Shown in pieces: positions 1 to 9,900 of a stretch of 64,000 bases of DNA (position 1 is its first letter; each line of letters begins with the position of its first letter). Position numbers and translations under genes: made by a program. A model generated the notes under the pieces. The model was given only the letters and a program-made list of their open reading frames with translations. It ran no database searches and had not been told where the DNA came from. Origin of the DNA: Chromobotia macracanthus (Eukaryota; Chordata; Actinopteri; Cypriniformes; Botiidae); the NCBI GenBank assembly GCA_036877525.1, contig JAZGTH010000009.1, positions 1,898,501 through 1,962,500 of the forward strand, read 5' to 3'.

Positions 1-53
1 TGGAACTTGCAGAAAACACACAGAAAATCAATATACTTATTTTCTTTTTGCAG

Positions 54-3000
54 GTCGAGAGAACTCGTGAATGATGGACTCAATAAAATCAAGAGCATGA
101 GTTGCGATTTGCAGCAGCTGCAGGGGGAGCGATCGCATGCCAGAGATAAATTATGCATGGCCAACGTGCTGGTTGAACAGTTACAGAAACAGGTTTGTAA
201 AATCATTCTTTTCTGTTGGTTTATTATTAGAACTATAATGGCGATTTATACCTGATTTATCTTAATGGCAGGGTAGGAGATTTTTTGAGAAGGAGATGCT
301 ACTTGTAAAAGTCTTATACTGGTTATATACTGACTGCTATCACGAAGTGCATTAAAGATATTTATATACATGTATATCTTCTGTGGGAGACCATAAAATG
401 TCTGTCCAGTCATTGCATTTGGTCCATATGCAATGATAGGATGTCCTACTTGCCAGACAAACTGTGTATTTGCATACCTCTGCACACTATTGGAGACTTT
501 CAAAGCTAGCTTGCTATTGCTAACCTTTCTAAAATTGCCTATCATGCTATTAAAGACTTTTTTAACCTCAGATCCTGAGCTTGAGTGAAGAAAACAGACT
601 GTTTCAGCAGAATCTATGTAAAGCAGAGGAGATGAGGGATCAGGCTCTGCTCAGTTTGAGCTGTAAAGAGCAAAGAATGGATCAGCTGTCGACTGTGAGT
701 GCCTTTTCCCCTCTGCTTTCTTAAGCGTGTGACATTATCAGATCTCAGATGGCCAGATTATACAGTTTATTTTCACTCTCAGGTGCGATCTAACCCCTCC
801 GAGAAAGAAAATGTACAGCTCTGTAAAACAACCTGCCAAGGTAACCAACACGTCTTTTAATTTAATGCCTGTTTCTGCAGTACCGTTTTAAAATCATCTT
901 GGATTCTGACTGTAGTGAGATTGATTTTGTTTGCAGGTCTTTTGGCAGAGCAGAAGCTGATTGGCATGACACATGTAAACGTCAGTGAAGATTGTGCAGA
1001 GATAAATCAAGAGGAATTACTGGAGGCCAGACTGAATGAGACTGAATCCATAACTGAAGGTGACCAAGTCTGTTCTTATAGTATTTTGCATTAATCTCTA
1101 CTAGAAGAAGCAATGTGAGAAATTGATCGACTTCAGTTACTGTCCCAGATGCTGAACACCACAAACACTGTCATTGTTCTTCTCAGATCGCACAAACCTG
1201 CAGGAGACGGGTCTGAACGGAAGCACTGGTGAACCCCAGCAGCGAAGCATGCAGGTAAGAGAACAGACCTGTCATTCATAAAATTCTGTACATCACCTGC
1301 TTTTGCCTCTTCACATAATTATTTTGGGTGAAAGTAGGGTAGGCCATTTTAGAGAGTCTAGCAATAGCAAGCTGGCTTTAAAAGCATAAGATCCCATTCA
1401 GAGCGCATCATTTAGTGACTGCTATTAGGATGTGAAGAGACTTTCAACAAACATAAAAACGTTTCCCTGCCTTTAGTGTAATGATGGTTTTAGTTACGAA
1501 TATAAGTGTGGCACTCATATCTGTATTGGTATAACAAACAGATTTAGATTTAGTTTAGCCTTGTTTTAACTGAGCAGTATAGCTGAGGAACCGTTTGGTG
1601 GTTCAGTGATCAACTAAGTTTGCAAACACTCTTTATTTTTTCTGTATGTTAGTAGCCACATTGTGGTTGAGATTATTGGTCTGACATGATTTTATAATGC
1701 AGATAATGTAATGATGAATGTGTTGAAATGTGGTAATATGAGCAGAGAACTGCTGAATGTAAAAATATTTGAAAATAAAATATGAAGCAGCAACACGAGG
1801 TCAGTATAGTGATAAACAATGATTAATGCACACAGCTGAAAAATGATTAAGTGCATGAAGAGACAAAAATAGTTCTGTGTGATAATCAGCTAGTTTTCTT
1901 GAGTTATGTCTGTATATACGTGATTATGCTAAACAGGTGGCAGTGCTGGACTCTTCTGTTCTCTCCACAAAGAGTCTAAGGGATGAGCGCTTCCCCAAAC
2001 CTGAGCTGGAAATCAGTTTCACCCCACTTAAACCCAACCGAATGAATGTCAGGAGACCCGGAGAAGATGAATCTGTCACCATCAAACTCAGACGTACAGC
2101 CAGAAAAAGAAAGAGCCCGGAAATGGAGGTACACATCTAAACACTTTGACACACTGGTTCCCTGAAAACGAGTGAAAACAGTGAATATGTTAGGAAATAA
2201 AGCTTCTGTTTACACCTGGTATTAAGACCTGTTTGAGGTCTGATGTGAAGTGGTGAGCGCGCAACTCAGATGTAAATGGGGTCCAAAGCCTTTAGTGAAC
2301 GCATCACTCGGGCCATATTCAGAAGTACCTAAAACAAACATCAGCATACTGCAATTATAGTGTAAATGCTAATCCATCCTAGTGTTTCCCAGACAAAAGT
2401 GAAGCACCACCCACTCACCTGTCAGTCAACCAATGCAGGAAAACTTTCTTTTTTTTAAAGAAACCATCATATTTAGAATAAATACTTTAAAATAAAATTC
2501 TTATATCCGATAGAAATAGCACAATGAATCTTTAACAAACTTTTTTTGCTCCTTATTAACAAACTGCACTGATGTATGGACTGCTGCATGTGTTAATGAA
2601 CTCCAACTCAAGCACAATATTCACAACAGATACATTTAAGATTCACAGAACTATCAGGTGTAAACCACAATGTGTCTCATCTGACCACTTGTGATTTCTT
2701 TACCTCAGAAAGATCCTTATAACTGCACAGGGTCATAGTTGTATCTGTGTGTATCTGTCAAGTAGTTTTACAATAATTTCTTAATAGTTTATTGATTTAC
2801 GATACAACACACAAGCATAGGAATTGTGTTTTTAAGAGTGTTCGTTATGGTTTTAGAACTCTGTGGAGTCAGAAAATCGAAAAAACAGACGGCTCAGAGA
2901 GAACAAGGAAAACATGCAGCCTGTCAAGGTGCCAATCACACGACTTCCACTGTTAATCAGTCTGTGACATCAGAAGTCTTTCTTTGTAATGTTGATTTGA

Positions 3001-3624
3001 GCTAGTTTTTTGCACCCAGACCTCCATTGTCCAGCAGCAAGATTCTCCAGCTAGCCTAAAAGGCAGAAAAGACGGAGCCCTGCAGAAGATCGGTGATTTT
3101 ATTCAGAGTTCCCCAAATCTCTTTGGGAGCAAAGGTCAGCTCTAGCTCTTACATTTAGACTCAGTCAATAACATCGATTGCAGGTCTCTGCCAAACATTT
3201 TCATACTGCATCACTGCTTGACCAGAGTTTAACCTCTGTCCACAGCCAAGAAAATCATGAGCGTGGTAAAATCTCCACTGAATCCTTCTGAAAACAACAA
3301 ACCCAAGAGATCCAAACGAAAGCTCTTCAAGACCCACGTTTCCTCCCCACTGGACATACCCTCTCATCCGGTAAGTAACACTCCCTGTGCATGAGTTATG
3401 TGAGAGTGAATCAGAACAGCTTAATGCGTATATGAATGAATCAGACGTATGCCATATGTTATATACTTGGACAGATCATTCCCATAGTGAAAAAACAGGT
3501 TGTTAATCGAGTTTTGTTTGTTTCAAACTTGTTTTTTGTCATTTCACAGGTCATCGGAGGTGAAGATAAAGAGAGTGATCATTTGATTATCAAGAGAAAA
3601 CTCAGAACAAGAACTGTTAAGTGA
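54..3624 (+). CDS. kif20b: kif20b, C-terminal part (kinesin family member 20B, mitotic kinesin-6), ten exons
   Basis: Only the 3' end of the gene is here; the motor domain lies upstream of the window. Coding exons read by frame and splice sites: 54-192, 572-694, 783-840, 937-1059, 1187-1254, 1937-2128, 2857-2928, 3020-3134, 3246-3370 and 3550-3624 (TGA 3622-3624). All have AG/GT borders and compatible phases. The first exons encode a Gln/Glu/Leu-rich coiled coil (for example LQQLQGERSHARDKL). Later ones give the basic tail seen in KIF20B proteins: PKPELEISFTPLKPNRMNV, ARKRKSPEME, LQKIGDFIQSSPNLFGSKAKK, and a C-terminus ending DHLIIKRKLRTRTVK. The family acts in cytokinesis and midbody maturation, and the tail carries microtubule-binding and phosphorylation sites (family knowledge). 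Its orientation relative to pank1 differs from the remembered human arrangement. Confidence 0.93.
271..545. repeat. MITE-like repeat in a kif20b intron
   Basis: A segment of about 275 bp has imperfect terminal inverted repeats. The left end reads GGGTAGGAGATTTTTTGAGA; the reverse complement of the right end reads TGATAGGCAATTTTAGAAAG. A related end recurs at 1332-1480. No ORF of note is present. The family name was not determined. Confidence 0.55.
1332..1480. repeat. Partial relative of the 271-545 MITE-like repeat
   Basis: The stretch GTAGGCCATTTTAGAGAGTC followed by AGCAATAGCAAGCTGGCTTT is the inverted counterpart of the right end of the 271-545 element. It continues into GTGACTGCTATTAGGATG, which resembles the interior of that element. 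It sits in the intron between coding exons 1187-1254 and 1937-2128. Confidence 0.45.
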
Positions 3625-3625
3625 T

Positions 3626-3631
3626 AATAAA
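3626..3631 (+). terminator. Candidate kif20b polyadenylation signal
   Basis: AATAAA lies two bases after the kif20b stop codon. It would give a very short 3' UTR. A weaker ATTAAA occurs at about 3793, so the real site may be further downstream. Confidence 0.4.
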
Positions 3632-6600
3632 ATTCATATTTTGATTGTCTGGTGTAATTTAATTGTTTTTTTAAAACTGAAAATGTTCGTAAATATTTTT
3701 GTATGTTTTTCATAAGCTTTGGAATTTGGGGAGCTCTGGGTTTTGATTTCCTACCCGTACTGGACAAAATATGACAAACAAAATGTCAATTATTAAAGAA
3801 ACTTAAAGAAGTTCATTATGGGTTGCATTTTGTTTAGTTCTGTGTTCTGTTCTGTGGCTTAGTGATGCCCAGATACCTGAGGAAATGCAGTGGAGATCTG
3901 TTTAAATCAATGTCAAAAATACATAAAGTGACCCTTTTGTTATTCTTTGGTTCTAGTAAAACCTAAATAACTATGTGTACATTTATGTTTGTGTATATAT
4001 AAATATTTATTTAGATATATTATAAACTTAGACTATAGTTTGTTTAAAGTGATTGTTTAGTAAATCACAGAGTAAGGCAAGCTTTACTAGTCTTAACTGG
4101 GTTCATTCTTACATGGCTAATACAGCATCTCTATCTGGGAGACCAACCTGTCTCCACTAATAACACAAGCGTCATTATTAAAGCGGTGCAACACATCATG
4201 TCCATGACGATGAAAACATTGTAAAACATGCGACCAAAGATCCACCGTCCACCTATGAGATTTGTAATGCTGTGATTGCGACCACTTCCACCGAAACATC
4301 CGCCACTACCAGAGACATGATTACAAAGTTTGACGGCTGCTTCAGTTTCTTGAAAGAAAAAGATACAATGGGTTCCCACTGTCTAAGACCACTAATAAAA
4401 TAGTTTTGATTTTATTATTTTTCTAATTTAATATGTTTAATTACAAACTATATAACAGCTTAATTTTAGTTAAATCAGTTTGTCATCTAAGTTTGGTTCA
4501 GTCCAGCTCTCTGGTGGGTTTCTGTATGCAGAAAATGTCTTTCTGCTGATCTATAGAATCTTTCTGTTTCACAAAAGGTTCTTTAGACTGGAAAGGTAAG
4601 AAAGAAATGGTTCTTTTAAGCATCTTTGACAGAATGGTTCTTTGGGGAACCAAAAACAGTTATTTTATGGCATCACTGTGAAGAACTTTTTAAGAACCTT
4701 TTTCAAGAGTGTTGTTAATCGTGTTACACTTTACAACTTCTGACAAATTTGAGCAATCTGAATAACTAGAAACTATAAAAAAGTCTTCAGGGGAGAAAAA
4801 CTGGAAAGAATCATCAAAATTAAAAAAATTGGCCAAAATTTGTTTGTTTTTTATTCTCAGGCGAAGCAGGGTCTGTATGTAGGCCATTGTGAGCTGTGCT
4901 CAAAAGTTATCAAATTATGACTGAGCGAACAGCAAACAAAGAACTTCTGAACTGAGTTCAGAACAATCGAATATTAATGGCGCTCTATTGGATGGCATCA
5001 CTAATATGTAATCTGGGGGTTTTGAGTCTCTACAGGAATGTTCATAATACACAACAGCACAATATAATGTGCAATTATAATGTGCCAAATGTGAGATTTG
5101 TACTTTCACATCAGGTAAGTTTTGGATATAAAACCGTAAAATAAACATGCTCTTATTTATTCATTTATTTTATATTAGCGGACTGCTTAAAGATTGTACT
5201 TTTGAAAAGCATTACACACAATGATAACAGAAAGCCCATTTTGACAAAGTTCACTTGCAAACTTTCAAATTGATCTTTAAAAATAAATAATTCAATTCTA
5301 AAATGCTGTTTTACATTCTGATGAACATTCTGTGGTTGATATTGTCAGAACAATTCCTAAATACATTTGCAAGTAAAAAAATTGAATTAGATAAATAGAA
5401 AATAGAATAGAAATAGTAAACAAAAAATAGACTTTATATGAAAAGTAGGTCATGGATCACACGTGAGAATACATAATTATTATTTATTGAGAAAGACTTT
5501 TAAATATCATTTGAGGAGAGATTCCTCAGTATGCAGGTGAACCAGAAACATGGAGATATATGTTCTCACACAAACACAGATTCATAGACCAACATTCAAC
5601 ACACATGATGTACAATTTAAACGGACATTTCTGTTGTTTCTTTCTTTGCATGTTGTCAGTCTTGCTTAACTGAACGTTGCAATAAAATAAAACTGCTGTT
5701 TTCGTGAGGTTTTGAATGCTGTATAGATTCCCAGTGATGTAGCTACAGCATGTTTGTTGTTGTCCTCTGATTCTCATTCTCTGTTTTTTTAAACATTACT
5801 TTTAAAAAGTTGTAAGGGATAATTTATGTGAAATTTCTCTTGCTTTGATTTGAATAACAGCATTCATGGATTGTTAAAAACGTGTGCATGCAGCAGGACT
5901 ATTGACAAATGGAGAATCTGTTTTATTGTGTATAATCTTATGAACTTTCCAGGCCAGCAACAATGTGAGAACGGGTGGAAACACACCAGCAGTCTTCTCT
6001 GTGTAAGGATATTGTTCCCAAAGCATACTGTGTCTCGTGAGAAGACAGACATTGACTGTCTCTGTTTGACAGACAAAAGAGAAGAAAATCCACACAGTTT
6101 AATATGACTGAATGCACATTAACATGCAGACCTCCACTGTAGTCCACCACTGTTAAACTGGCTGGTCTGGACTTCTTTTATATTGCTTTCCTTGTTCCAA
6201 ACGACAAGTGTACAGCTCATTGTTTTTATAGATCATTATAAGCTTCAACTCTTTCATAGCTCAGAAGACTCAACTGAAATTCTCACGCGTCTTTCCTATA
6301 ATTCATTACAAGAGATAAAAATGAACACAGATAACACAGTTCATGTCATATAGTGCAGGTATAGAGTTATTAAAGTGATGGAGATTGAATTTTAGGACAA
6401 TGTGTGATTGTTTGGGCTACTTTTACATTTTAAATACCCTTGCAGCTGTATATATCTTCACACATAAACTACCATAAAAAAGTGGAAGAGGAAGAATAAA
6501 ACAACTGCTGTAGTATCACAAGTGTTAGATCATATAGTTTATTATATAAACCTATGATAACATGAATGTGTTAAAATAACAACAGTTCATTGACTTTTCT

Positions 6601-6690
6601 AGTTTGGGACCTACAGCAACTAACATAATAACGTAATAAATATCAATCAGTATGTCAGTATGGAAACTGTCTTCAATAACGTAGATAAAC
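3632..6690. other. Intergenic interval kif20b-pank1
   Basis: About 3 kb with no convincing exon. Short open frames on both strands near 4.1-4.4 kb and 5.5-6.15 kb overlap one another, lack recognisable domains and look like chance. One dispersed repeat lies at about 4545-4712. Confidence 0.6.
4545..4712 (+). repeat. Dispersed GGTTCTTT-type repeat, copy 1
   Basis: An AT-rich segment with repeated GGTTCTTT and AAGAACC motifs, including GGTTCTTTGGGGAACC followed by ATGGCATCACTGTGAAGAAC and ending CAAGAGTGT. The reverse complement of 58690-58895 matches the same order of motifs, so this is a dispersed family with a second copy in opposite orientation. Class unknown. Confidence 0.6.
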
Positions 6691-6696
6691 TTTATG

Positions 6697-6850
6697 TGAC
6701 GTTGTCTGGGCGTAAGTGACGTACTGCGTGACGTATGTAAGTAGGCGGCTTAGAAACGTGACGTCGAGTGAAGGGGTGGGGGCGTGTTCTGCAGTGACGT
6801 CACGCACGCCGGCTGGTTGACTCGGAAACAGCCGCGCGGCGTGTGAAGAA
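6697..6850 (+). promoter_or_regulatory. pank1 upstream promoter with a CRE cluster
   Basis: TGACG occurs at 6697, 6717, 6729 and 6759, and a full palindromic CRE, TGACGTCA, lies at 6795-6802. All sit within about 105 bp of CpG-rich DNA just ahead of the first pank1 ATG, with no TATA box visible. CREB/ATF-family binding is the obvious expectation. The motifs are seen directly; the function is inferred. Confidence 0.65.
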
Positions 6851-6874
6851 CGACAGACGGGGACCTCGAATAAG

Positions 6875-6901
6875 ATGTCGACAGACGGGGACCTCGAATA
6901 A
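6875..6901 (+). promoter_or_regulatory. Upstream ORF 1 of pank1 (8 codons)
   Basis: An ATG inside repeat unit 1 opens the frame MSTDGDLE and stops at TAA 6899-6901. One base separates this stop from the next ATG. It exists only because the 28-bp unit is duplicated. Whether it is transcribed depends on the start site, which is not visible here. Confidence 0.6.
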
Positions 6902-6902
6902 G

Positions 6903-6929
6903 ATGTCGACAGACGGGGACCTCGAATAA
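6903..6929 (+). promoter_or_regulatory. Upstream ORF 2 of pank1 (8 codons)
   Basis: Identical in sequence to uORF 1. The ATG is at 6903 and the TAA at 6927-6929. The stop is followed by a single G and then the main pank1 ATG at 6931 (TAAGATG). Stop and start this close could permit reinitiation or could strongly dampen pank1 alpha-type translation. Confidence 0.6.
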
Positions 6930-6930
6930 G

Positions 6931-9900
6931 ATGTCGAGGACCTGCCCGTCGTCTTCATCACCTCACCGAGCGTCCACCTCTGCTGCGCGAATGATGGAAG
7001 ACGCTGAAGCGTCGCACCGAAACGGAGCGACGCGTTCGGCGAACGGATTTCACGCTCCGCAGTCCGGTAACGGCGACAGTGGCAGTAACAGCAGCGGTGG
7101 CCATAATGGTACAGAAAATATCCTCCATCTTCCTCAGGGTTTACACCACAATGGCTCTCCCGCCAAGCGCTGCAGGATGAGGAGACGCGTGGATTCAGGG
7201 AAGAAGAACCGACCCCGTGAGTCTGATCATCACTTAACTGCGACAAATACTGCAGACGGTGTGAAGGTCGATGTACTCATCCATTTCTGATGATTTCTTA
7301 TAACGAGTGGATGAAAAACACTGACGGATGTTTAAATATGCATCATCATCATCATCATCGTCATGATCGTGAATTTAAGATGACTCCGTTGTGTGTAAAT
7401 AGCAATTTATTATGCAATTTATTTAGTATGTTATTCTTTGTTTGTTTTATTTGCCCGTTCACATGAGATGTGAAACAAAACGAGGAGCATGTATAAAAAT
7501 AAAAATAAAAATAAAAATAAAATACAAGACAAAAGGAGGAGCGTTTACGGCCCGGTTTGTTTGTTTTGAAAGGCCGGATTATGTCGTGTTGTGAAATCAG
7601 TGTGCAGCTGCGCGTTTCATTGGTCAGTTCAGAACAAAGGGGCGTGGCTACAACTCGCCAGATGTGAAGGACGGGCGTGTTTAACCAATGAACGTGACGA
7701 ATCACACAGAGGGGCGGGGCCTCGTTTGATATGAACGAGCGTTTATGCGGCTCATGTGAAATTAGCACGTTCATTCATCTGACGGCGGATTGTGAGGGAT
7801 ATTTATTCTGAAAGTATGAAGGCTTATGATTTAAAAAAGCAGGTACCTCTTTGTGTAATGTTTGTCAGAAATAATAGCAATGCATGCGTGTAAAAGTGTG
7901 ATCATATGATCTTAAATCTGATCAGAATCGGTCAATTCTAACGCAAGTACTTGCAATAACAGTAGTTGCACACTGCCCTGTTATAAACAATAATTATTAA
8001 CATTGATTTTAGACATGCATATAATGTTTATTGCATTGCTTTAGGTCTGCTTCACAGGTTTGAGAGCTGAACTGGTGTAACCTCACCTTTATATCAGACA
8101 GCTGTGATGTCACTTGAAGTACTTTGCTCTCTAATGCTCATGGCAAGAAGTACACACACCTTTCACCTGTATCACCACTGCAGCTACATAATTGTATTCA
8201 CACTCGCTGGTTTAAATCAGTTTCACTGATATGTTGCCTGTAAGCAATGCACAGACTGAGGCTGAATGAGTGAAGCTGAAGGGCAAGTTTGATTATTGGT
8301 GTTGTGCGCTAAATGTTTTTATTCGGACGTTTTATTCTAAACGTTCATCTGACTTTTATTCTGAATACAGAATACAGGTTTCTCTGAAGCTCCAGGCAAT
8401 CTCTTAGAAACTGTTGTTCCCATAGCAACAGCCGGCATCATGTGCTGCATAGACTGAATAGACTGAAATCTTGTTTTTTCCTTAGCCAAGCAATCATAGT
8501 AATTTGCAATCAGACAAGTATTCATTAATATACTTATTACACTAAAATCGTAATATCAGGTGAGTGCTCAAAAAAATATACGCAGTCATATGTAATACAC
8601 ACAAGGATTACATTAACCAAGACTGCTACAGCACCCACAGTTAAAGTTTTGTTTGAATGACCTTCTCACACATTGATATTGTACAGTATCAGTTTATGAA
8701 GGAATCACACAATATACAGTTTGTAAATATTATGAGTTTCTCTTTTCAGCATTTCCCTGGTTTGGGATGGATATTGGAGGCACTCTGGTAAAGCTGGTTT
8801 ATTTTGAGCCAAAGGACATCACAGCTGAGGAAGAACAGGAGGAAGTGGAGAGCCTGAAGAGCATCCGCCGCTACCTGACCTCCAACGTGGCCTATGGCAA
8901 CACGGGCATCCGTGACGTACACCTGGAGCTGAAGAACCTCACCATGTGTGGCCGCAAAGGCAACCTGCACTTCATCCGCTTCCCCACACAAGACATGCAC
9001 CGCTTCATCCAGATGGGCCGAGACAAGAACTTCTCCAGCCTGCACACCACACTGTGCGCCACGGGTGGAGGCGTGTACAAGTTTGAGGAGGACTTCAGAA
9101 AGGTATGTAACATTACATAAATACTACATAAATACTAAAAACAAATGTAGTTACATGAAAACATTCATTGATTATTAATAGACTTGTTATATAGATTTGT
9201 TAATTATTAATAGTGTATTGCAGACATAATGACATAATCATAATTGCATAAGAACAAAATGAATCAACCACTTCCTGTTATCAGCACAATAAACGTACAG
9301 CGTTTTGTACAACCTGTGGCTCTTGTAAAGCTCAGGTTATGTGTTCGTCTTCTCCTGCAGGTGGCTGATTTGGAGCTGCAGAAGCTGGATGAACTGGACT
9401 GTCTTATTCAAGGTCTGCTGTATGTTGACTCGGTTGGGTTCAACGGCCACCCCGAGTGTTATTTCTTCCAAAATCCATCTGACCCTGAAAACTGTGTCAA
9501 GAGGCCGTGTTGCCTGGAGAACCCCTTCCCAATGCTGCTGGTAAACATCGGCTCGGGGGTTAGCATCCTTGCCGTCTATTCCAAGGACGATTACAAGCGG
9601 GTCACGGGCACCAGGTAAGTGTGTTCTGTAAACAGAATTGGCCCAGTTAATATTGATCTGGTTAGGGTTTAATGTAAAAATGGTTATTCTGTGTAAGAGA
9701 TCAGTTATTCATGTGTTGTTTTGTTGCTAAAGGAATAGTTTGCACAAAAATGACTATTCTTTCATTATTTACATGCAGTACCCTCATGTAATTCCTGTAT
9801 TCTGTTATTTAAAAAAAGAGATTTTTAATGCACCATCTTTACGCAGTGACAGTTCACAGTGATCACAGTGTCTGTCAAGCACCTAACATGACAGAAATGC

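Larger units (their letters stand above)
6851..6934 (+). repeat. 28-bp tandem triplication over the pank1 start codon
   Basis: Three identical 28-bp units lie at 6851-6878, 6879-6906 and 6907-6934. Each begins CGACAGACGGGGACCTCG and ends AATAAGATGT. Every unit carries one ATG, at 6875, 6903 and 6931. Because 28 is not a multiple of 3, the three ATGs fall in different frames, and only the third opens the pank1 frame. Confidence 0.95.

Noticed and set aside
6800..7246. 148-codon open frame on the minus strand
   Set aside because: It overlaps the CpG-rich pank1 exon 1 and promoter and has Ser/Arg-rich composition with no domain. It is the antisense shadow of the coding exon.
7361..7774. 137-codon minus-strand frame in pank1 intron 1
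   Set aside because: It includes the translated AAAAT microsatellite (alternating Phe and Tyr) and overlaps the presumed second promoter.
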